DNA from: Acidobacteriaceae bacterium | Lineage (GTDB): Bacteria; Acidobacteriota; Terriglobia; Terriglobales; Acidobacteriaceae | DNA length: 7,466 nucleotides | NCBI GenBank assembly: GCA_003135495.1 | Contig: PLBX01000377.1 | Span: forward strand, 906-8,371 | Reading direction: 5' to 3' | Part shown: piece by piece, positions 1 to 5,988 of the stretch | Numbering within the stretch: the first letter of the stretch is position 1 | Layout: every line of letters starts with the position of its first letter | The notes under the pieces: generated by a model | Told to the model about the DNA's origin: nothing | Databases searched by the model: none | The model's input: the letters and a program-made list of their open reading frames with translations, nothing else | Made by a program: the position numbers and the translations under genes

Positions 1-1740
1 GATCACCCGGTGATCGTACGAGAGCGAGAGCGGCAGAATCAAGCGCGGCTCGAATTTGTTGTTCACCCACTCCGGTTCCATCCGCGAACGCGACAGCCCA
101 AGAATCGCAACTTCCGGATGATTCACGATCGGCGAAAATCCCGTCCCCCCGATTCCCCCAAGATTCGTGATGGTAAATGTGCCGCCTTCCATCTCCTCGG
201 GAGTCAGCTTGCGGTCGCGCGCTTTTTTCGAAAGCCGCGTCATCTCCGCTGCCAGCTCCACAATATTCTTTTTATCAACGTCGCGAATCACCGGCACCAG
301 CAAGCCGCGATCCGTATCCACTGCAACGCCGACGTTGATGTACTGCTTGTAAATAATCTCTTCCTTCCCCATATCGATCGAAGCGTTGAACTGGGGAAAC
401 ACTTTCAGCGCCGACGCGCAAACCTTCAGCGCAATCGCCGTCACCGTCATCTTGCCGCCCGCTTCCTCGGCGCGCGGAGCGAAGCGCGCTCGCAACTGCT
501 CGAGTTCGGTGATGTCAGCGCGATCCTGCTGCGTAACATGCGGAATCGTGTTCCATGCCTGCCGGAGATGCTCCGCGGTTTTGCGCCGCACTCCGCGCAT
601 CGATACATGTTCGATCTTTCCCCACTTGCCGAAGTCGGGCAGTTCGGGTTCAGCGAAACTCCCGCGCGGAGTTTGTGCCGCAGCAGCAGCCGCTAACAGC
701 GCATTTTTCGCGCACAGCTTTACATCATCTTCACTAATGCGCCCGCCCGGACCGCTTCCTTCGACGCTGTGAATATCAACGCCGATTTCTCGCGCTAAAC
801 GACGCACGTGCGGCGCCGCCGGCACAGGATCGCGATGTTCCGTGCCCGCGACCTTGCCCAGTTGCAACGGCATGCTGAACGAGGGTTCAGCGGCCTGCGG
901 TTGATCTGGAGGCAAAGCCTGCTCTTCAGTTTTTCCCTCGGCCCGCATCGCCAGCTGAAAAGAAAGCCGAGCCGCCTGTTGTCCCGAGATGTGTTCCACC
1001 GGTTCATGCTTCCGAGCCGGTTCCGGCTGAGCCGGGGCGCCGCCTTCCAGTGTGAACACTACCTGGCCGACTTTTACCTTCTGTCCTTCTTTGACTTTAA
1101 TCTCGCGAACCACGCCGCTAACCGTTGAAGGAACTTCTATCACCGCTTTATCGGTCTCGAGTTCCATGATCGGCTGGCCTTCAGAGACGGTCGCTCCAAC
1201 CGAAATCATCAATCGCACAAGATCGCCGGAGTCGATGTTCTCTCCGAGCTCCGGCAGCTTAAATTCACTCGACACGCTGGAAGCATCCCCCGCCTTGCGC
1301 CGCTCAATCCGAGGCGGAGCAGCTGATTCCTGTTTTGCAGGCGAGGTCGCTGCCGAACTGCGCTCGACTTGGACGGGTGGAACGTCCGTCGCCACACGTG
1401 CAGAATCTGGTTTTGCAGATTTCCCAACAGCCGGGACTACGGCAGATGCCTGCTCAACTTTCTTTTCCGTTTTCGAAGCAGGCTTGGTCGCAGCGGCTTC
1501 CTTGCCATTTTCAACAGTGAAGATGACCTGCCCCACGCGCAACTTGTCGCCCTCTTTTACGCGCACTTCTCCGATCGTGCCCGTCACGGACGAAGGCACT
1601 TCGACAACAGCTTTGTCGGTCTCGAGTTCCATCACCGGTTCGCCTTCGGCGATGCTGCCGCCGGGCTTGATCATCAAGCGAACCAGGTCGCCGCTTTCGA
1701 TATTTTCACCCAACTCGGGGAGTTTAAATTCCGTTGCCAT
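1..1740 (-). CDS. aceF: Pyruvate dehydrogenase E2 (dihydrolipoamide acetyltransferase), two lipoyl domains, 3' end outside window
   Basis: E2 core of the pyruvate dehydrogenase complex: it moves the acetyl group made by E1 from its lipoyl arm to CoA in the cytoplasm. I translated 580 residues from the ATG at 1740. Lipoyl domain 1 is at residues 1-80 with the lipoylated lysine K43 in ETDKAVVEVPS. A flexible Ala/Pro/charged linker covers about 81-156. Lipoyl domain 2 is at about 157-234 with K198 in ETDKAVIEVPS. A peripheral subunit-binding domain is at about 307-343 (PHVRRLAREIG, then GSGPGGRISEDDV). The acyltransferase domain runs from about 370, with ITNLGGIGGTGFSP at 523-536 and the catalytic histidine H578 in YDHRVI. 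The window ends two codons after it, so the usual C-terminal tail of roughly 25-30 residues is missing. It follows aceE by 141 nt. An in-frame GTG at 1743 directly before the ATG is an alternative start. Residues 115-131 are encoded by a diverged copy of a dispersed repeat. Identification is secure. Confidence 0.96.
   Translation of the reverse strand, partial: MATEFKLPELGENIESGDLVRLMIKPGGSIAEGEPVMELETDKAVVEVPSSVTGTIGEVRVKEGDKLRVGQVIFTVENGKEAAATKPASKTEKKVEQASAVVPAVGKSAKPDSARVATDVPPVQVERSSAATSPAKQESAAPPRIERRKAGDASSVSSEFKLPELGENIDSGDLVRLMISVGATVSEGQPIMELETDKAVIEVPSTVSGVVREIKVKEGQKVKVGQVVFTLEGGAPAQPEPARKHEPVEHISGQQAARLSFQLAMRAEGKTEEQALPPDQPQAAEPSFSMPLQLGKVAGTEHRDPVPAAPHVRRLAREIGVDIHSVEGSGPGGRISEDDVKLCAKNALLAAAAAAQTPRGSFAEPELPDFGKWGKIEHVSMRGVRRKTAEHLRQAWNTIPHVTQQDRADITELEQLRARFAPRAEEAGGKMTVTAIALKVCASALKVFPQFNASIDMGKEEIIYKQYINVGVAVDTDRGLLVPVIRDVDKKNIVELAAEMTRLSKKARDRKLTPEEMEGGTFTITNLGGIGGTGFSPIVNHPEVAILGLSRSRMEPEWVNNKFEPRLILPLSLSYDHRVI
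1350..1398 (+). repeat. Diverged copy of the aceE-upstream dispersed repeat, inside the aceF linker
   Basis: This plus-strand stretch aligns to the minus strand of 4663-4712. By hand count 41 of 50 aligned columns match, with one single-base gap. Both copies share CTTGGACGGG, CTGCGCTCG and CCACACG. In aceF it encodes residues 115-131 (RVATDVPPVQVERSSAA) in the linker between the lipoyl domains. The hairpin arms that are perfect in the intergenic copy carry mismatches here, as expected for an old insertion. The reading frame through it is open. Confidence 0.75.
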
Positions 1741-1752
1741 CACCTAACTCTA

Positions 1753-1759
1753 TTCCTCT
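1753..1759 (-). promoter_or_regulatory. Ribosome binding site of aceF
   Basis: The minus strand reads AGAGGAA here, 12 nt before the ATG at 1740 and 9 nt before the in-frame GTG at 1743. The spacing fits the GTG slightly better, so the protein may start one codon earlier. Both starts give the same mature lipoyl domain. Confidence 0.45.
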
Positions 1760-1781
1760 ATTTCTGCCCGCCAGCAATGTC

Positions 1782-1855
1782 ATCCTGAGCGAAGCGAAGG
1801 ACCTATGCATTCCGCCGTTCAGAACAACGCTATAGGCCCCGCGCATGCTCAGGAT
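1782..1855. repeat. REP-like imperfect inverted repeat between aceE and aceF
   Basis: Outer arms ATCCTGAGC (1782-1790) and GCTCAGGAT (1847-1855) are perfect 9-bp reverse complements. Inner arms CCTAT (1802-1806) and ATAGG (1832-1836) nest inside them. The left part (CATCCTGAGCGAAGCGAAGG) matches, from memory, a motif scattered through intergenic regions of acidobacterial genomes. It lies in the 141-nt gap between the aceE stop and the aceF start, so the transcript of both genes would fold here. No run of T follows on the minus strand, so it is not a classical terminator; it could shape mRNA stability or the E1:E2 ratio (inference). Confidence 0.65.
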
Positions 1856-1881
1856 TCACAAGTATGGATACCCACAACGGT

Positions 1882-4560
1882 TTAGCTAGTCGCCGGGTTG
1901 CGCTTTTCCGGATCGATGCCCAAATCGCGAACCGCCTTCTCCAGCAGTTTTACGTCCGGCTTTTCGCCTGCGAGCGCATGCAGCGTAGCCAGCACAATGT
2001 GCTTCGCATCTACTTCGAAAAAATCTCGCAGCGATGCACGATTTTCGCTACGACCGAATCCGTCCGTGCCCAGCGATACCAGTTTTCCCGGAACCCACTG
2101 CGCAAGGCTCTCAGGCGGAACCTTCATGTAATCGGACGCCGCAATAAATGGACCCGCCGCTTCTTTGAGCGTCCGAGTAACATAAGGAACCTTAGCCGGC
2201 TTCGTCGGGTGCAGCATGTTCCAGCGCGCGCAATCGTTGGCGTCACGATACAGCTCTTTATAACTGGTAACGCTCCAGACGTCGGCGGCAACGCCGTAGT
2301 CTTTCTCCAGAATGGACTGCGCCTTGAGCACTTCAAACATGATGGCGCCGCTGCCTAATAATTGCGCGCGCAACTTCGCACCTTTCTTTTCGGAGGTCTT
2401 GTAGCGATACAACCCTCGGAGTATCCCCTCGCGAATGCCAGGTTGGCTGGGCATCTCCGGCATTGGCAAGGGCTCGTTGCCGACCGTCAAATAATAGAAG
2501 ATGGATTCGCCGTCCACGTACATGCGTTTGATGCCATCCTGAATGATGATGGCGATCTCGTAGGCGAACGCCGGATCATATGCCAGCAGATTCGGCACCG
2601 GGAGCGCGAGTACGTGGCTGTGTCCATCCTGATGCTGCAGTCCTTCACCGGCCAGCGTTGTTCGTCCCGCCGTCCCGCCGATCAGGAAACCGCGGCAACG
2701 CATATCCGCGGCGGCCCAAATCAAATCACCGATACGCTGCAGCCCGAACATCGAGTAATAAATAAAGAAGGGGATGGTATTGATGCCATGATTGGCATAC
2801 GCGGTACCGGCGGCGATGAACGAGCACATCGAGCCCGCCTCAGTGATTCCCTCTTCGAGAATCTGTCCGTTTTTCGCCTCCTTGTAATAAAGGAGCGTAG
2901 CCATATCGACGGGCTCATAAAGCTGGCCCACGCTCGAATAGATGCCGACTTGGCGGAAGAGGGCCTCCATACCAAACGTACGCGCTTCATCGGGAACAAC
3001 CGGCACGATGAATTTTCCAACTTCCGGATCGCGGAGAAGTTTCGAAAGCATGCGGACGAAAACCATGGTGGTCGAAGCTTCGCGGCCGTCGGTGCCTTTG
3101 TAGAACTCCTCGAAGATCGCTTCTGAAACGGGTTTCAGCGGAGTGGCGCGTACTTTTCGCACCGGCATGTAGCCGCCCAACTGCTTCCGCCGCTCCTGCA
3201 TGTACTTGATTTCCGCGCTGTCATCCGCTGGACGATAGAACGGCGCATTGTGAAGCTCTCCATCGGGAACCGGAATGCCGAATCGCGACCGGAAAATCTG
3301 CAGCTCATCGTCATTGAGCTTTTTTTGCTGGTGGGTAATGTTCTTGCCTTCTCCCGCTTCCCCGAGCCCGTAACCTTTAATAGTCTTGGCAAGAATAATC
3401 GTGGGAGATCCCGTATGATCGACCGCCGCCCTATACGCCGCGTGGACTTTGATCGGATCGTGTCCGCCAAGCCGCATGCGGGCGAGTTGCTCGTCTGAAA
3501 GATGTTCAACCATTTTCAGCAGCCGGGGATCGGTACCGAAAAAATTCTGCCTAAAATACGCGCCGCTCTCAACAAAATATTTCTGATACTGGCCGTCGGT
3601 GATTTCGCCCATGCGCTTGATCAGGAGGCCGTCACGATCCGCCTGAATAAGTTCATCCCAATCGCCGCCCCAGATCACCTTAATGACGTTCCATCCAGCG
3701 CCGCGGAAAATTGCTTCCAATTCCTGAATGATCTTGCCGTTTCCACGCACCGGCCCATCGAGCCGCTGCAAGTTGCAGTTAACCACAAAAATTAAATTGT
3801 CGAGACGCTCTCGCGAAGCCAAAGTGATTGAGCCGAGCGACTCCGGCTCATCCATTTCACCGTCGCCGAGAAATGCCCACACTTTACCGCCAGTCGAAGT
3901 CTTCAACCCGCGATCTTCGAGATACTTAATAAACCGCGCCTGATAAATCGCCTGAATCGGCCCCAGTCCCATCGATACCGTCGGGAATTCCCAGAAGTCC
4001 GGCATCAGCCAGGGATGTGGATACGACGACAGCCCTCCGCCCGCTTTTAATTCACGGCGGAAGTTCTCCAGTTTTTCTTTTGGAATACGTCCTTCGAGAT
4101 AAGCGCGCGAGTAAATGCCTGGCGCAGCGTGTCCCTGAAAATAAACAATATCGCGGTCGCCTGATTCCGTGGACGCGCGGAAAAAATGATTGAACGCGAC
4201 TTCATAAAGCGTGGCCGCCGACGCAAATGTGGAAATGTGCCCGCCAATTCCCTCCTCCATCTTATTAGCGCGGACAACCATGGCCAGAGCATTCCAGCGC
4301 ACCAGGCTCTTAATGCGCCGCTCCATCTCCTGGCTTCCCGGAAATGGCGGCTGGGCCTTCGAGTAAATCGTGTTCTGGTAAGGAGTCGTCGCGGTGAAAG
4401 GAAGATTAACTCCGGCAGCGCGCCGCGCGTGCAGCGCCAACTGTTGCAGCAAGCGCCCTGCTCGCTCTGGCCCGCCTTGCGAGAGAACATAATCCAGCGA
4501 ATCCAACCACTCTCGCGTCTCCAGAACTTCAATTCCATTTGTTTTTTGCGTTTCTGCCAC
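1882..4560 (-). CDS. aceE: Pyruvate dehydrogenase E1 component, homodimeric type
   Basis: Thiamine-diphosphate-dependent E1: it decarboxylates pyruvate and reductively acetylates the lipoyl arms of AceF. From the GTG at 4560 the product is 892 residues, close to the 887 of E. coli AceE, and it aligns along the whole length. The ThDP/Mg motif starts at GDG (232-234) and ends at NCN (261-263) with DEPES between. Active-site positions match E. coli with an offset of about +3: H108 in GGH (H106), H144 in FQGH (H142), Y180 (Y177), H410 in GKNITHQ (H407), E574 in EEGITEAG (E571) and H643 in LQHQDGHSH (H640). The mobile inner loop around EGKNITHQQKK is intact. An ATG at 4728 is also in frame, but the extra 56 residues only translate repeat DNA. 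The GTG has a strong ribosome binding site and gives an N-terminus leading straight into IEVLETREWLDSL, as in the family. Stop is TAA; aceF follows on the same strand. Confidence 0.97.
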   Translation of the reverse strand: MAETQKTNGIEVLETREWLDSLDYVLSQGGPERAGRLLQQLALHARRAAGVNLPFTATTPYQNTIYSKAQPPFPGSQEMERRIKSLVRWNALAMVVRANKMEEGIGGHISTFASAATLYEVAFNHFFRASTESGDRDIVYFQGHAAPGIYSRAYLEGRIPKEKLENFRRELKAGGGLSSYPHPWLMPDFWEFPTVSMGLGPIQAIYQARFIKYLEDRGLKTSTGGKVWAFLGDGEMDEPESLGSITLASRERLDNLIFVVNCNLQRLDGPVRGNGKIIQELEAIFRGAGWNVIKVIWGGDWDELIQADRDGLLIKRMGEITDGQYQKYFVESGAYFRQNFFGTDPRLLKMVEHLSDEQLARMRLGGHDPIKVHAAYRAAVDHTGSPTIILAKTIKGYGLGEAGEGKNITHQQKKLNDDELQIFRSRFGIPVPDGELHNAPFYRPADDSAEIKYMQERRKQLGGYMPVRKVRATPLKPVSEAIFEEFYKGTDGREASTTMVFVRMLSKLLRDPEVGKFIVPVVPDEARTFGMEALFRQVGIYSSVGQLYEPVDMATLLYYKEAKNGQILEEGITEAGSMCSFIAAGTAYANHGINTIPFFIYYSMFGLQRIGDLIWAAADMRCRGFLIGGTAGRTTLAGEGLQHQDGHSHVLALPVPNLLAYDPAFAYEIAIIIQDGIKRMYVDGESIFYYLTVGNEPLPMPEMPSQPGIREGILRGLYRYKTSEKKGAKLRAQLLGSGAIMFEVLKAQSILEKDYGVAADVWSVTSYKELYRDANDCARWNMLHPTKPAKVPYVTRTLKEAAGPFIAASDYMKVPPESLAQWVPGKLVSLGTDGFGRSENRASLRDFFEVDAKHIVLATLHALAGEKPDVKLLEKAVRDLGIDPEKRNPATS

Positions 4561-4565
4561 TATGA

Positions 4566-4575
4566 CCTCACCCCT
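4566..4575 (-). promoter_or_regulatory. Ribosome binding site that fixes the aceE start at GTG 4560
   Basis: The minus strand reads AGGGGTGAGG, ending 5 nt before the GTG at 4560. The upstream in-frame ATGs (4728, and two near 4596) lack a comparable site and the first lies inside a repeat. This is the main reason for choosing the shorter protein. Confidence 0.75.
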
Positions 4576-4591
4576 AAGAATGCGTTTCCCC

Positions 4592-4597
4592 ATCATA
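4592..4597 (-). promoter_or_regulatory. Weak candidate -10 box for aceE
   Basis: TATGAT on the minus strand matches five of six bases of TATAAT and lies about 30 nt before the start codon. I find no good -35 box 16-18 nt upstream. If real, it would give aceE-aceF its own promoter downstream of the repeat cluster. Confidence 0.22.
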
Positions 4598-4635
4598 AGC
4601 AATCGGCAAGAATTTTGCTGGTGCGGAGCGAATCT

Positions 4636-4712
4636 GTTCGTGTGGGGACGGGCAGCCCCGTTCGTGTGGGGACGGGCGCCCTCGCCCGTCCAAGCCGAGC
4701 GCAGCTCGGCAG
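4636..4712. repeat. Compound intergenic repeat: tandem 18-mer plus two hairpins
   Basis: GTTCGTGTGGGGACGGGC occurs twice without mismatch (4636-4653 and 4660-4677), 24 nt apart. The second copy runs into a hairpin with 9-bp arms GGACGGGCG/CGCCCGTCC (4670-4691, loop CCCT). A second hairpin with 7-bp arms GCCGAGC/GCTCGGC follows at 4694-4710. No T-run follows on either side, so a Rho-independent terminator is not supported. It fills the gap between the isomerase gene and aceE; a diverged relative lies inside aceF at 1350-1398. It resembles non-autonomous dispersed repeats (REPIN/MITE-like); no transposase is present. Confidence 0.8.
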
Positions 4713-4753
4713 TTGCCAGCGCAATCACAATTTTGGATGGTCGAAGGACGTCT

Positions 4754-5881
4754 CTATTCCAGCGTAACTGCCTTCACCAGATTGCGCGGACGATCCACAT
4801 CGAGTCCACGCTTGGCGGCGGCATAATACGCGAACAACTGCAGAGGAACAATTTCAAGAATCGGCGACAGCAACTCCGGCGCCTCGGGAATAAAAATAGT
4901 ATGGTCGGCTAACTTCGGTACGATGGCGTCTCCCTCGGTTGCCAGCGCAATCACCGTCGCACCTTGCTTCTTGAATCCCTCCATATTGCCGACATTTTTT
5001 TCGTAGCGCATCACCGAGCCGGCATCTTTCGAATCGCGGGTCGCAATCACAACCAGCGGCAAGCGGAAATCAATAAGCGCATTCGGCCCGTGCTTGGCTT
5101 CTCCCGTGGGATAACCTTCGGCATGAATATAGGAAACTTCTTTCAACTTCAACGCTCCGTCCATCGCGACCGGATAGTGAATGGCACGCCCGAGAAACAT
5201 GAAATCATCCACGCGATAGTAAAGTTCAGCCAGTCTCTCGACTCGATCAGCCGCCGCGAGAATTGTTTCCGTCTTCCGCGGAAGCGCGAGAAGTTCGGCG
5301 ATGTAGTGTTGTGCCAGCGCGGTCGAAACCTTTTCCTTGATTTCGCCAAGATACAGCGCAAACAGGAATAGACACGCCATCTGCGCCGTGAACGCCTTAG
5401 TTGAAGCGATGCTGATTTCCGGGCCAGCATGCGTGTAGATAAATCCGTCCGCCTCTCGCGCAATTGTCGACCCTTCAACATTGGTAATGGCAATGGTGCG
5501 CGACCCTTTCTGGCGGGCCTCATGCTGCGCTGCGTTGGTATCGGCAGTTTCTCCAGATTGAGTAATAAAAATGCTGAGTTCGCCGCGCCCAATCATTGGA
5601 TCGCGATTTTCGAACTCGCTGGCATAGTCCACATCGACCGGAACCGCCGCCAGTTCCTGCATCATGAACTGGCCAGTCATCCCCGCATGACGACTCGTGC
5701 CCGAAGCCACGATGTTAATTCTTCGCACCGCGCGCAATTCCTCGCGCGAAATATGAATGTCATCCAGCCGCACCAGTCCGTCAGCCAGCGAAACACGAGC
5801 ATCAATCGTTCGCCGCAAAGCCTCGGGCTGCTCAAAAATCTCTCGAATCAGATGATGCGGAAATTTACGCGCGTCAGCCAT
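4754..5881 (-). CDS. Stand-alone GlmS-type isomerase (two SIS domains), probable glucosamine-6-phosphate deaminase
   Basis: The 375-residue product matches the isomerase half of glucosamine-6-phosphate synthase (about E. coli GlmS 241-608) end to end, but no glutaminase domain precedes it. SIS domain 1 covers about 50-185 with SGTSRHAG (60-67), the phosphate-binding TQSGET (107-112) and ASTKAFT (159-165). SIS domain 2 covers about 215-355. Catalytic residues known from GlmS are present: K245 and E248 in LKLKE (K485, E488), H264 in EAKHG (H504) and K370 in the C-terminal tail RNLVKAVTLE (K603). Without glutaminase it cannot use glutamine. Next to nagA, the likely reaction is GlcN-6-P to fructose-6-P plus ammonia (NagB-II type); ammonia-dependent synthesis is the alternative. 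A GTG at 5884 directly precedes the chosen ATG. It follows nagA by 107 nt and precedes aceE by 193 nt. Fold is certain, direction of reaction inferred. Confidence 0.9.
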   Translation of the reverse strand: MADARKFPHHLIREIFEQPEALRRTIDARVSLADGLVRLDDIHISREELRAVRRINIVASGTSRHAGMTGQFMMQELAAVPVDVDYASEFENRDPMIGRGELSIFITQSGETADTNAAQHEARQKGSRTIAITNVEGSTIAREADGFIYTHAGPEISIASTKAFTAQMACLFLFALYLGEIKEKVSTALAQHYIAELLALPRKTETILAAADRVERLAELYYRVDDFMFLGRAIHYPVAMDGALKLKEVSYIHAEGYPTGEAKHGPNALIDFRLPLVVIATRDSKDAGSVMRYEKNVGNMEGFKKQGATVIALATEGDAIVPKLADHTIFIPEAPELLSPILEIVPLQLFAYYAAAKRGLDVDRPRNLVKAVTLE

Positions 5882-5884
5882 CAC

Positions 5885-5892
5885 CCTCCCTC
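5885..5892 (-). promoter_or_regulatory. Ribosome binding site of the isomerase gene
   Basis: The minus strand reads GAGGGAGG. Its first GAGG is 7 nt from the ATG at 5881 but only 4 nt from the GTG at 5884, which favours the ATG. Confidence 0.6.
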
Positions 5893-5936
5893 AATCTTCC
5901 CACCACCTTAAATTTTCCAACCACGAATGACCCTGT

Positions 5937-5960
5937 AGAGACGGGGCTTGCCCCGTCTCT
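5937..5960. repeat. Perfect palindrome in the nagA-isomerase gap
   Basis: Arms AGAGACGGGGC and GCCCCGTCTCT are perfect 11-bp reverse complements around TT; as RNA, a 10-bp stem with loop CTTG is more likely. It sits in the 107-nt gap after the nagA stop. No T-run follows on the minus strand. From memory, similar GTAGAGACGGGGCTTG palindromes are dispersed in acidobacterial and some cyanobacterial genomes, so a REP-type repeat is the best reading; processing or stabilisation of nagA mRNA is possible. Confidence 0.75.
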
Positions 5961-5988
5961 CTCCGCAACCAACAAGAAGCAACGTGTA

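Noticed and set aside
10..696. 228-codon plus-strand frame opposite the aceF catalytic domain
   Set aside because: Arg/His-rich shadow of the real gene, without any recognisable domain or ribosome binding site.
1052..1747. 231-codon open frame on the plus strand opposite aceF
   Set aside because: It is the antisense of the two lipoyl domains; its internal repeats mirror the domain duplication and its Ser/Thr-rich composition is an artefact of the sense codons.
2362..3126. 254-codon plus-strand frame opposite aceE
   Set aside because: The minus strand encodes continuous, highly conserved AceE sequence here; the frame has no domain features.
4670..4710. Rho-independent terminator after the isomerase gene
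   Set aside because: The hairpins are GC-rich but no run of T follows in the direction of transcription, and the hairpin also belongs to a dispersed repeat.
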